NCBI GenBank assembly: GCA_037140715.1
Contig: JBAXDX010000022.1
Coordinates: 1-36,778, forward strand
Origin: JAUZPB01 sp037140715
GTDB lineage: Bacteria > Bacteroidota > Ignavibacteria > Ignavibacteriales > SURF-24
Length of the DNA: 36,778 bases
Direction: 5' to 3'
Part shown: positions 18,143-25,501 of the stretch, piece by piece
How the letters are laid out: each line of letters begins with the position of its first letter
Numbering within the stretch: the first letter of the stretch is position 1
Position numbers and translations under genes: made by a program
Notes under the pieces: generated by a model
What the model saw: the letters and a program-made list of their open reading frames with translations, nothing else
Told to the model about the DNA's origin: nothing
Database searches by the model: none

Positions 18143-18220
18143 AATTATTAGTCCGTATATGTGTACCATACAATATTCTGAATTAAAAACCAGGAACTAA
18201 AAACCGGAACCTGACACAAC

Positions 18221-19234
18221 TTGGCAAAAAATAAAGTCCCCGTTCCCTCTATTTTCACTATTTCAAAGTATCTGAAGAAAGAAACTTTGCTACCCGTCTA
18301 TTTTTTTTATGGAGATGATTCGTATTCCATTGAAAATGCCTGCAAGGCAGTTGAAGCGGCAGCCTCAGCGGTTATTTTATCTGATTTTGACAAGGAATTT
18401 ATAAACGGCAGAGACCATACAGTCATTGAAGTTATTGATCTTGCCTCAGCTTTCCCGTTTGGCTCAGAGAAAAAGCTGATTGTTCTTAAAGATTTTGATG
18501 AGATTAAAGGAGATAAGAAAGCCTTAACAGGTTATATCAAAAACCCTCCCTTATTTACCATTCTTATAATTACGCGTCATGGTAAAATATCAAATGTTGA
18601 AGCTGAGCCTTATTTCTCAATGCTTAAGAATAATTATCTTTTTGAGGCAAACGAGTTAAAAGGCGAGGAACTTGTAAACTGGGTAATTAAATATATTGCC
18701 AGAAAGAACAAACAAATTTCTCATGAGAATGCCAGTATGCTTATTAGTATTGTAGGCGAAAACCGGAGTCTGATAGAAATGCAGCTTCATAAGATACTTG
18801 CATACCTTGGCGATGAAAGGGAAATATCTCATGAAATTATACAAAAACAGTCATCGGCGCTGAAGGAATATACAATTTTCGATTTGCAGAATGCAATTGG
18901 TTCGAGGAATAAGCCTAAGGCACTTGAAACAGCCTATAACCTGCTTGACAAGGGGAAGGATATTTTGTTTATTCTTACAATGCTTACCCGTTACTTTACC
19001 GGACTTGCGCAAATACCTGAACTTGAAAAAAATGGTGTTTCTGATTTTGAAGCTGCCAGAGTTGTCGGTGCTCATCCATTCTATTACAAAGATTCCAAGA
19101 AAGCCAGTCTTTATTACCGCGACCGGAAGCTGCTTAAGACAGTAAGGGCGCTTTTTAATGCTGACCTGACAGTTAAAACCACTTCCACAGATCCTAAAAC
19201 TATTATCACCATACTTCTTTCCGAGATTTTATAG
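18221..19234 (+). CDS. holA: DNA polymerase III delta subunit
   Basis: The 337-residue product has the HolA pattern: LPVYFFYGDDSYSIENA near the N-terminus, FPFGSEKKLIVLKDFDE, an ELKGEELVNWV lid segment, the SALKEYTIFDLQNAIGSRNKPKAL helix region and a helical C-terminal collar domain. It opens the sliding clamp as part of the clamp loader with gamma/tau and delta prime. The start is taken as TTG at 18221 because the family begins only a few residues before this, no in-frame ATG is available nearby, and stops occur upstream. The ribosome binding site is weak. The gene stands alone between the cyclophilin gene and the sigma factor. Confidence 0.9.
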   Translation: MAKNKVPVPSIFTISKYLKKETLLPVYFFYGDDSYSIENACKAVEAAASAVILSDFDKEFINGRDHTVIEVIDLASAFPFGSEKKLIVLKDFDEIKGDKKALTGYIKNPPLFTILIITRHGKISNVEAEPYFSMLKNNYLFEANELKGEELVNWVIKYIARKNKQISHENASMLISIVGENRSLIEMQLHKILAYLGDEREISHEIIQKQSSALKEYTIFDLQNAIGSRNKPKALETAYNLLDKGKDILFILTMLTRYFTGLAQIPELEKNGVSDFEAARVVGAHPFYYKDSKKASLYYRDRKLLKTVRALFNADLTVKTTSTDPKTIITILLSEIL

Positions 19235-19398
19235 CAATATTTCTACCATTAATAAATCTAAATTTCTTATTTTTGTACAGTTATATGAAGTTTAATCGTA
19301 ACCGGATGTAGTAAGCCGGCTTAACGGGATTTATAACGGTTGTTAGTATTTCTTATCCGAACTGAAACATTTTTCCATTATAAAGAGTATAAATATCA

Positions 19399-19983
19399 TT
19401 GCGTAAATCCTTATCTGATCTTACAGACGAAGAGTTAATAAGCGAATTTCAGGTTCATGATACCGTTGAAGCTTATGAGATTCTTGTGAAAAGGTATAAA
19501 GACCCGCTTACGAATTTTGTTTATCGTTTTGTAGGCGATAAAGATGGTGCAACCGATGTGGTTCAGGATACGATGATCCGGTTCTATCTGCATAAGGATT
19601 CTTACAAATCCTTTGCTAAATTTTCTACCTGGGTTTATACAATAGCTGCAAATCTTGCCAAAAATGAACTTAAGAGGCGCAAGCGTAAACGCCTTGTATC
19701 TATCCATTCCGGTAATGACGAGGAACAGTCTTTTGATATAACTGACACTAATGCTGCTCCCGATACTCTGGCAGATAGTGAAATGAAAAGCAAAATAATT
19801 CAGAATGCTCTTAAAAAAATAAAAGATGTATATAGAGAAGTTGTAATTTTAAGAGATGTGCAGGACTTATCCTACGATGAGATAGTTGAGGTTACAGGAC
19901 TTGCAATCGGCACCGTAAAGTCAAGGATTAATCGCGGGCGGGTACAGCTTCAGAAATTATTGGAACCAATTTATAATGAGTAA
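19399..19983 (+). CDS. ECF-family RNA polymerase sigma factor
   Basis: The 194-residue product carries sigma region 2 (VKRYKDPLTNFVYRFVGDK through DVVQDTMIRFYLHK, about 30-75, then FSTWVYTIAANLAKNELKR) and region 4 (IKDVYREVVILRDVQDLSY, with helix-turn-helix AIGTVKSRINRG, about 135-190). Regions 1 and 3 are absent, as in ECF (RpoE-like) sigma factors. The start is probably TTG at 19399. A membrane protein that is probably its anti-sigma partner starts 8 nt after the stop. The regulon is unknown. I see no obvious autoregulatory promoter in the 164-nt upstream gap. Confidence 0.92.
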   Translation: MRKSLSDLTDEELISEFQVHDTVEAYEILVKRYKDPLTNFVYRFVGDKDGATDVVQDTMIRFYLHKDSYKSFAKFSTWVYTIAANLAKNELKRRKRKRLVSIHSGNDEEQSFDITDTNAAPDTLADSEMKSKIIQNALKKIKDVYREVVILRDVQDLSYDEIVEVTGLAIGTVKSRINRGRVQLQKLLEPIYNE

Positions 19984-19991
19984 AAAAGCCT

Positions 19992-20684
19992 ATGACAAAA
20001 ATCTACAAAAAAAATGAAGATGAGCAGTTTTGCGATATAATTAATTCCCTGAAACAGTTGCCTAAGGTAGGTGCATCTCCTGATTTCGAGATGAATTTAA
20101 AGCGGAGGATTAATAGTTTAGAACATAAAAAGAAGCGAAGTTTCTTTTATTATTTTACATTGAGGCGTTCTCTGGTTCCGACCCTGGCTCTTTCGGCAGT
20201 TGTAATTATTACTCTGTTGCTTACAAACCGCAATTCTCAGGTGGAAAATCAATTAACCACAGTTCCGGAGCTGAAGGCTGATTCAGGTCAGTCCTCAGGC
20301 GGCAACAGCTTAGTAAAAGAGCATCTTATCAAGCCTGAAAATATCAGAGCTGACAATGTTATAATCAAAAAATCAGACAATCATCCTTCAGATCATTTAC
20401 AAAAACAATCTGAAGCTACTGCGCCGGCAGATTTAAGTGCAGAAGAACAATCGGTTGCATCCTCACAGAAAAATAACGCGAAACAACTTGATTTCGGGCA
20501 GCCCGACAACGACCTCGATAAAAGTCTGCACGCAAAGCCTGACCCGGACGGCGGCGCAGGTCAGTATGATAATCCCGGCTCCAATGTAAACTTCGGCGGG
20601 TTTAATTTTATACCGGAATATGACCAGGATACTGACCAGCTCCGTGCCCGAATGGATTCTCTTAATAAACTAAGACACCGGTAA
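19992..20684 (+). CDS. Single-pass membrane protein, probable anti-sigma factor
   Basis: The 230-residue product has a cytoplasmic N-terminus (1-60; LPKVGASPDFEMNLKRRI is typical of anti-sigma helices), one transmembrane segment (about 61-78, SLVPTLALSAVVIITLLL) and a long polar, apparently disordered periplasmic part rich in Asp, Asn, Gln and Gly. I do not see the HxxxCxxC zinc motif of ZAS anti-sigma factors. Placement 8 nt after an ECF sigma factor is the main support for the role of holding that sigma factor at the membrane. The periplasmic segment would be the signal-sensing or cleavage part. Function is inferred from position and topology, not from a recognised domain. Confidence 0.6.
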   Translation: MTKIYKKNEDEQFCDIINSLKQLPKVGASPDFEMNLKRRINSLEHKKKRSFFYYFTLRRSLVPTLALSAVVIITLLLTNRNSQVENQLTTVPELKADSGQSSGGNSLVKEHLIKPENIRADNVIIKKSDNHPSDHLQKQSEATAPADLSAEEQSVASSQKNNAKQLDFGQPDNDLDKSLHAKPDPDGGAGQYDNPGSNVNFGGFNFIPEYDQDTDQLRARMDSLNKLRHR

Positions 20685-20700
20685 TAAAAATATCTTTTTT

Positions 20701-20784
20701 TCATAATCATAATCATACCCGGATTTTTACTCTTATCTGTTTCAGGGGAAATAAGTATGGTTATGATTATGATTAAGAAAATCC
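20701..20784 (+). repeat. Hairpin-forming interspersed repeat, copy 1
   Basis: Arms at 20702-20718 and 20754-20770 (cataatcataatcatac against gtatggttatgattatg) pair with a single mismatch around a loop containing TTTCAGGGGAAATAAG. The loop sequence recurs in reverse complement at about 23942-23965 as TAACCATACTCATTTCCCC followed by TGAAGC. The element fills much of the gap after the anti-sigma gene and could also terminate that transcript. Confidence 0.65.
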
Positions 20785-20943
20785 CTCATGCCTCCGCTGA
20801 TTCTCTCTCTCTTTTCAGTAATTGAGTCCCTTAAATGCCGGATTATTTTTTCTTAAGTAAAAATTGTTTTAATACTTCTTATTTTCTTATTTTAATTCAG
20901 AAAATTTAAGACTCTTGTCATTTTTGCTTACTGTTGACTGAAG

Positions 20944-20967
20944 ATTGCCGGCAGGGAAGTAAAATGG
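20944..20967 (+). repeat. Left 24-bp direct repeat flanking the mrr gene
   Basis: The 24 bases from ATTGCCGGCAGG to AAAATGG are repeated without a mismatch at 21973-21996. The copies bracket the restriction gene closely (73 nt before its start, 20 nt after its stop). A looser third copy (ATAAGCGGGCGGGAAGTACA) follows directly at about 20974-20993. Confidence 0.9.
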
Positions 20968-21040
20968 TTAAAAATAAGCGGGCGGGAAGTACAAATTATA
21001 GAATAAATTACAAATAAATAAACATTTGTGTGACAGAAAT

Positions 21041-21952
21041 ATGATACCTGACTATCAATCATTAATGCTTCCTATTCTTCGACTAGTTTCGGACAAACAG
21101 GAATATAAAAACAGAGACCTCATAGAAAGAATGGCAACCGAGTTTAAGGTAACAGAAGAAGAACGGAAAGAGCTTATAGCAAGTGGTTCGCAGGCAATTT
21201 TTGACAATAGAGTTGGCTGGGCAAAAACATATTTAAAGAAATCAGGACTTATAGAATCTCCAAAACGTGCGACAGTTGTAATAACAAAGCTGGGACTTGA
21301 AACGCTAAAGAAAAACCCTGCCAGCATAGATAAAAAATATCTTAGACAATTCCCGTTATTTCTGGAGTTCCTCAATGTTAACTATGGCAATGATGAAGAA
21401 GCTGTTATTTCACCGTTGCAATATGAACTGACACCGGAAGAAAGTCTTGACATAGCATACCAAAGAATAAGAAAGTCATTAGCGGCTGAATTACTTAATA
21501 AAGTTATTGAACTTTCACCAGCCTTTTTCGAGAAACTTGTTGTTGAGCTTTTGGTAAAAATGGGTTATGGTGGCTCAATCAAAGAGGCAGGAAAAACAAT
21601 AGGACGTAGTGGTGATGAAGGAATTGATGGAACAATAAAGGAAGATAAATTAGGTCTTGATATTATTTATATTCAGGCAAAACGCTGGAAACCAGGGAAT
21701 TTAGTCGGTCGGCCTGAACTTCAAAAATTTGTTGGTGCATTAGCCGGACAAGGTGCTAAAAAAGGAGTCTTTATAACGACATCAAATTTTACAAGAGAAG
21801 CATTAGAATATATACCGAGGAATGAAACAAAGATTGTTCGTATTGATGGTGAACTACTGGCTCAACTAATGATTGATTATGATATTGGTTGTACAGTTCA
21901 ACAGATTTATGGACTAAAAAAAATTGATAATGACTATTTTGGTGAGGAATAA
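21041..21952 (+). CDS. mrr: Mrr-type restriction endonuclease (type IV-like)
   Basis: I take the ATG at 21041 (303 residues, MIPDYQSLMLPILRL) rather than the TTG at 21026, because Mrr proteins begin with this segment. The N-terminal Mrr_N winged-helix region (about 1-90) is followed by the Mrr catalytic PD-(D/E)XK nuclease domain (about 150-290). Its visible active-site pieces are GDEGIDG with D196 and QAK with K214; then come GALAGQGAKKGVFITTS and FTREALEYI. Relatives cut DNA carrying foreign methylation, without a partner methylase, consistent with no methyltransferase here. It is a defence gene sitting alone between perfect 24-bp direct repeats, which suggests acquisition as a single-gene insertion. 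No clear Shine-Dalgarno is visible. Confidence 0.9.
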   Translation: MIPDYQSLMLPILRLVSDKQEYKNRDLIERMATEFKVTEEERKELIASGSQAIFDNRVGWAKTYLKKSGLIESPKRATVVITKLGLETLKKNPASIDKKYLRQFPLFLEFLNVNYGNDEEAVISPLQYELTPEESLDIAYQRIRKSLAAELLNKVIELSPAFFEKLVVELLVKMGYGGSIKEAGKTIGRSGDEGIDGTIKEDKLGLDIIYIQAKRWKPGNLVGRPELQKFVGALAGQGAKKGVFITTSNFTREALEYIPRNETKIVRIDGELLAQLMIDYDIGCTVQQIYGLKKIDNDYFGEE

Positions 21953-21972
21953 ACAAGCTGTACGGTAATAAC

Positions 21973-21996
21973 ATTGCCGGCAGGGAAGTAAAATGG
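21973..21996 (+). repeat. Right 24-bp direct repeat flanking the mrr gene
   Basis: Identical over 24 bases to 20944-20967. In one frame both copies read IAGREVKW, which resembles a piece of the type IX secretion C-terminal sorting domain; this may be a remnant of coding sequence or chance. Confidence 0.9.
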
Positions 21997-22113
21997 CATT
22001 ATGGATATTGATTCCTGCAATATAATATTTCGTTCCGGCATATCGGGATGTATTTATACAACCGTGTTCTTCTTTTGTTATATTACCGGATGAAATTTTG
22101 AGATATATAAATT

Positions 22114-22129
22114 CCGGCTGAACAGCCGG
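22114..22129. other. Compact palindrome upstream of the histidine kinase gene
   Basis: CCGGCTG-aa-CAGCCGG is a perfect 7-bp inverted repeat with a 2-nt centre, 56 nt before the kinase start. It could be a DNA-binding site or, less likely given the 2-nt loop and lack of a T run, a terminator for mrr. Confidence 0.4.
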
Positions 22130-22185
22130 TTATCAGATTTGAAAATCAAGTCTTACAGAAATAAAATATAAACTGAAAATAATAT

Positions 22186-23778
22186 ATGACACATTTAAAG
22201 CCTGATTCATTAAGTGCAGATTTAATGCAGTCCGGAACTGTAACGGATAATACTCAGATGAATGCTGATGACGGTCAGATGCGGCTGAGTCTTGCTGAAA
22301 TGGAGAAGCAGCTCTTACGTTTCAAATGCATTGCAGCAAATATCAATGAATTTTTCTGGTCTTTAAGCTATGAAAATAATACTGAAGAGATATATTATTC
22401 GGATTCAATAAAAAAGATAACACAGTACACGTCAGTTGAAATAAAGGAGCTGCCGGGGGGGGGTCAGGCGCTTATTCATTCTGAAGATACCTTTAAGATA
22501 AGAAAAGTTCTGACTGAGTTTGAAAATAATGTATCTCAGAATTCACTTGAGCTTGTATATCGCATCGTGAATAAAAAAAATGAAACTGTATGGGTAAAGG
22601 AAAGTATTGCGGTCGAAAGGAATAGCAGCGGTAAAGTTACCCGCTATGATGGCGTGGTAACGGATGTAACGGATATAAAGAAAAAAGAGATGGCTCACTC
22701 CGAAGCCGAAGAGAAGCTTCGCGGGCTTAATGAAGCTAAGGACAGATTCATTTCTATTATTTCACATGATCTTAGAGCGCCCTTTACAAGCATACTCGGT
22801 TTTTCGGAAATTCTGCAGAATGAAACAACACTGACAGAGTCCGAAAGGGCGGAATATCTGAATTATATTTATGAATCCTCTCAGAACCAGCTTCGCATGG
22901 TTAATTATCTTCTCGACTGGGCACGCCTTCAGTCCGGGAAAATTAAGATAGAACCACAGAGACTTAAGTCCAGGACTATTGTTGATAACTGTATCTCTGC
23001 ACTGACAGGCAATGCTATAAGGAAGAATATACAGATTAGCTCCAGAGTGCCGGAGGATATGTTTATCTATGCTGATGAAAATCTTATTACTCAGGCAATT
23101 ACAAACCTGCTGAGCAATGCGATTAAGTTTACCGAGGTCAATAAATCTATTGAAGTAATTGCAAATAGATTCAAGAAAGGTTTTTACGAATTTATTTTTA
23201 AGGATGAAGGCATTGGTATTTCTGAGGAGAATAAAAGGAAAATATTTCAGTTCGATCAGAAGTTTACTTCTGATGGCACGCGCGGTGAAAAGGGAAGCGG
23301 ACTTGGACTGACGCTTGTCAAAGAAATTATAGAAAAACATGGCGGTGATATATGGTTCTATTCGGAGCTTAACCATGGTAGCGAGTTCCATTTTATAATA
23401 CCTGAAGCGAATAATGTAGTTCTGCTGGTTGAGGATGATATTGCATCTATGAATTTATTGAAACATGTTATAAGGAAAGTACTTCCAGGTTTTGAGATTA
23501 CAACAGCATCGAATGGTTATGAGGCTATGAGCATGATTCCCGATAAAATTCCAACGCTTGTTATTACAGATCATAATATGCCGCTAATGAATGGCATACA
23601 GCTTATTGAGTCGATAAGAAAAAGGGAAGAGAGCAACAGGGTGCAGATAATTGTAGTTGCCGCTTTACTGACTGAAGAGCAGCAGCATAAATATTCGCAG
23701 CTTGGAGTTGAGCATATACTCCCGAAGCCTTTGGAAGTAAAGGAGTTTTCACGTATGTTGCTTGAAATTATAAACTAA
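22186..23778 (+). CDS. Hybrid sensor histidine kinase (PAS-HisKA-HATPase-REC)
   Basis: The 530-residue product has no membrane segment. A PAS/PAC sensor (about 45-165) is followed by a coiled linker, HisKA with ISHDLRAPF (H194), an ATPase domain (about 290-400; N box LLSNAIKF, DEGIGI, GSGLGLTLV) and a C-terminal receiver (about 405-530; VEDD, phospho-acceptor D462 in TDHNMPLMNG, K514 in LPKP). The receiver's usual Thr/Ser switch position is A492. No DNA-binding output domain is present, and no partner regulator gene is adjacent, so phosphate must pass to another protein elsewhere. A nine-G tract lies in the PAS coding part at 22455-22463. The signal is unknown but should be cytoplasmic. Confidence 0.9.
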   Translation: MTHLKPDSLSADLMQSGTVTDNTQMNADDGQMRLSLAEMEKQLLRFKCIAANINEFFWSLSYENNTEEIYYSDSIKKITQYTSVEIKELPGGGQALIHSEDTFKIRKVLTEFENNVSQNSLELVYRIVNKKNETVWVKESIAVERNSSGKVTRYDGVVTDVTDIKKKEMAHSEAEEKLRGLNEAKDRFISIISHDLRAPFTSILGFSEILQNETTLTESERAEYLNYIYESSQNQLRMVNYLLDWARLQSGKIKIEPQRLKSRTIVDNCISALTGNAIRKNIQISSRVPEDMFIYADENLITQAITNLLSNAIKFTEVNKSIEVIANRFKKGFYEFIFKDEGIGISEENKRKIFQFDQKFTSDGTRGEKGSGLGLTLVKEIIEKHGGDIWFYSELNHGSEFHFIIPEANNVVLLVEDDIASMNLLKHVIRKVLPGFEITTASNGYEAMSMIPDKIPTLVITDHNMPLMNGIQLIESIRKREESNRVQIIVVAALLTEEQQHKYSQLGVEHILPKPLEVKEFSRMLLEIIN

Positions 23779-23930
23779 ACATTTCTCCATGCTGAAGATT
23801 TTAAGAAATAAATATGACAGGATATTTTTGTAAACAGTCCCGCCATAATAAAATAGTTTGCATTTTATACAAACACAGACAATCTGCTTCTGAAATACTT
23901 ACCCGGGGTGTCCGATAAATTTCCCCCTTA

Positions 23931-24003
23931 ACTGATAATCTTAACCATACTCATTTCCCCTGAAGCGAGTAAGATTATGATTACGATTAAGAGTAAGAAA
24001 ATC
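23931..24003 (-). repeat. Interspersed repeat, copy 2, inverted relative to copy 1
   Basis: The core TAACCATACTCATTTCCCC (with TGAA following) matches the reverse complement of the loop of the 20701-20784 element with one change. The flank GATTATGATTACGATTAAG matches its arm. Together the two copies bracket mrr and the histidine kinase gene. The role is unknown. Confidence 0.6.
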
Positions 24004-24329
24004 ACAGTCCATATACCCATTTTTGCTATTACACTTCAATTTATCGGAGCTTTATTAGTTTTTGTCTTTATCCTTCGATGGGTGAATTCCCATCGCTGAC
24101 ATATTTCCGGTCCGGTTTGTTGCCGGGGCTGACAACTAAGAAAGAAACTTATCGTACATCCGGTACTTATTATTTTACAGAGAATATATTTTTTTGTCTA
24201 AAGATATATCATACATTCATTTTTATCTGCTATGCGAATTAATACTGCGGATATCTTAATATTTATTAAGGAATCTGATTGTTAGAAATGTAACACAGGT
24301 ATAAAATAATTTTTAACGGGTGTTTAATA
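24004..24329. other. Gene-free stretch before the lexA operator, with one hairpin
   Basis: No open frame or RNA gene is recognised. The only clear structure is a perfect 7-bp stem CGATGGG/CCCATCG with a TGAATT loop at 24076-24095; it has no T run after it and looks like a small REP-type palindrome. Confidence 0.5.
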
Positions 24330-24373
24330 AGTGCTCGTTTGCATACTATATTTACAGTACACAAAAGAGCACT
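24330..24373. promoter_or_regulatory. Probable LexA operator: 44-bp nested palindrome
   Basis: AGTGCTC at 24330-24336 pairs with GAGCACT at 24367-24373, and TACTAT/ACAGTA at 24344-24359 forms an inner dyad with the same centre (24351.5). Overall 17 of 22 base pairs of the two arms match. It ends 3 nt before the lexA ATG, so a bound dimer would block transcription or translation start. Neither half matches the classical proteobacterial spacing (CTGT-N8-ACAG), so the motif may be lineage-specific. Confidence 0.7.
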
Positions 24374-24376
24374 ATT

Positions 24377-25033
24377 ATGAAAAACGTACTTACGCAAAGG
24401 CAGGAAGATATATTGAAGTTTATTCAAAAATTTATTCAGACGAATGGATATTCACCTACATTCAGGGAAATTGGTAAGGAGTTTGGTATCAGTTCGACCT
24501 TTGGGGTTAATAGACATCTTGATGCACTCATTAAAAAGGGTTACCTGACAGCTGGAAGTAATATGAGCCGGAGTCTTGTGCCGACCTTAATTAATGAAGA
24601 GAAAGTTGTTGTGGACTCCGACCCGGTTGTTCAGCATTTGGAGACCATAGTATTTGTTCCAATTGTAGCCCGTGTTGCTATTGGTTTTCCGGTTTTGGCT
24701 GTAGAAAACATTGAGGGAAACATTGCCGTTGACCCGTCGATGGTACAGAATGCGCAGGGTTGTTTTGCTCTCAGAATAAAAGGCGACAGCATGATTAACG
24801 CTGGTATATTTGAAGGCGATCTGGTTATAGTTTCTCCAAAGAAGAAAGTTCGTAATGGTGAAATCATAATAGCACTCTTAGGAGATGAGGTTATAGTCAG
24901 AAGGGCTGCCATGAATGGCAACAAGATAAAACTTATAGCTGAAAACCCCAATTATGAGCCGGTTTCAATTAATGAACCCGAAAAATTTTCTGTCATAGGA
25001 AAGGTAGCCGGAGTTCTCAGGTGGTATAACTGA
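24377..25033 (+). CDS. lexA: LexA repressor with altered self-cleavage residues
   Basis: I choose the ATG at 24377 (218 residues) because LexA starts right before its helix-turn-helix (MKNVLTQRQEDILKF); a longer frame from 24320 would run through the operator. The N-terminal winged helix (1-68; YSPTFREIGKEFGIS) is followed by the S24 peptidase domain. The serine is present (GDSM, S138). At the lysine position, aligned without gaps to the E. coli DEVTVKR segment, the protein has DEVIVRR with R175; the spacing of 37 from serine is conserved. The cleavage bond Ala-Gly (RVAAGEP in E. coli) reads RVAIGFP (I102-G103). This LexA may be poorly or not self-cleaved. It represses SOS genes in relatives and probably its own promoter through the palindrome just upstream. 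Confidence 0.9.
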   Translation: MKNVLTQRQEDILKFIQKFIQTNGYSPTFREIGKEFGISSTFGVNRHLDALIKKGYLTAGSNMSRSLVPTLINEEKVVVDSDPVVQHLETIVFVPIVARVAIGFPVLAVENIEGNIAVDPSMVQNAQGCFALRIKGDSMINAGIFEGDLVIVSPKKKVRNGEIIIALLGDEVIVRRAAMNGNKIKLIAENPNYEPVSINEPEKFSVIGKVAGVLRWYN

Positions 25034-25465
25034 AAGGAGGACTGAAAAATGAAATAGTAAATATTCTATATCAGAGTATTAAACACGGACAGGTTTTCTC
25101 CAATTATTCCGACAGCTTTGTAATCAATTCTATTTAGTGGCAGAAGTAATTATGATGCTTCCATCGCATAGAAAAAATGGTGTAATCTGGTTGAACTCTT
25201 CTGAATTTTTAATAATTATCGTTGCCTGTAGTTATTGCAGATGAATTCTGCATCTTAATCCTTTTCTTATTCTTCATCGCCGGAACATTTTGTTGTTGAA
25301 GACTTCACCAATAAATTTCACATTCCATGTAGCAATGAGTTCACCCGCAAAATTTCAAAAATATTTTCTTAACAATTTACTTTTCAAGTCTAAAGATAAA
25401 TCCTTAATAAATAAGCAAATAAAGTAAAGCCCGCATTTTCTTTCTGATTTTATTTCAAAAATATC
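25034..25465. other. Gene-free stretch between lexA and the mraZ promoter
   Basis: About 430 nt without a credible gene. An AAGGAGG site (25034-25040) is followed at proper distance by ATG-AAA-TAG (25049-25057), a start-stop mini-frame. No terminator hairpin or RNA gene was recognised. Confidence 0.45.
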
Positions 25466-25494
25466 TTGACTTTAGCGCAATTTTTCAGTTATTT
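25466..25494 (+). promoter_or_regulatory. Candidate promoter of the mraZ division/wall cluster
   Basis: TTGACT (25466-25471) is followed after 17 bases by TTATTT (25489-25494), an acceptable sigma-70-type pair. It sits directly upstream of the GTG boxes and 50 nt before the mraZ start. Confidence 0.5.
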
Positions 25495-25501
25495 TGACTT
25501 G

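Noticed and set aside
22762..23391. 209-codon minus-strand frame under the histidine kinase
   Set aside because: It is opposite the HisKA and ATPase motifs and has a biased composition typical of antisense shadows.
24320..24376. Upstream extension of lexA from an in-frame ATG at 24320
   Set aside because: It would run through the palindromic operator and add residues absent from the family.
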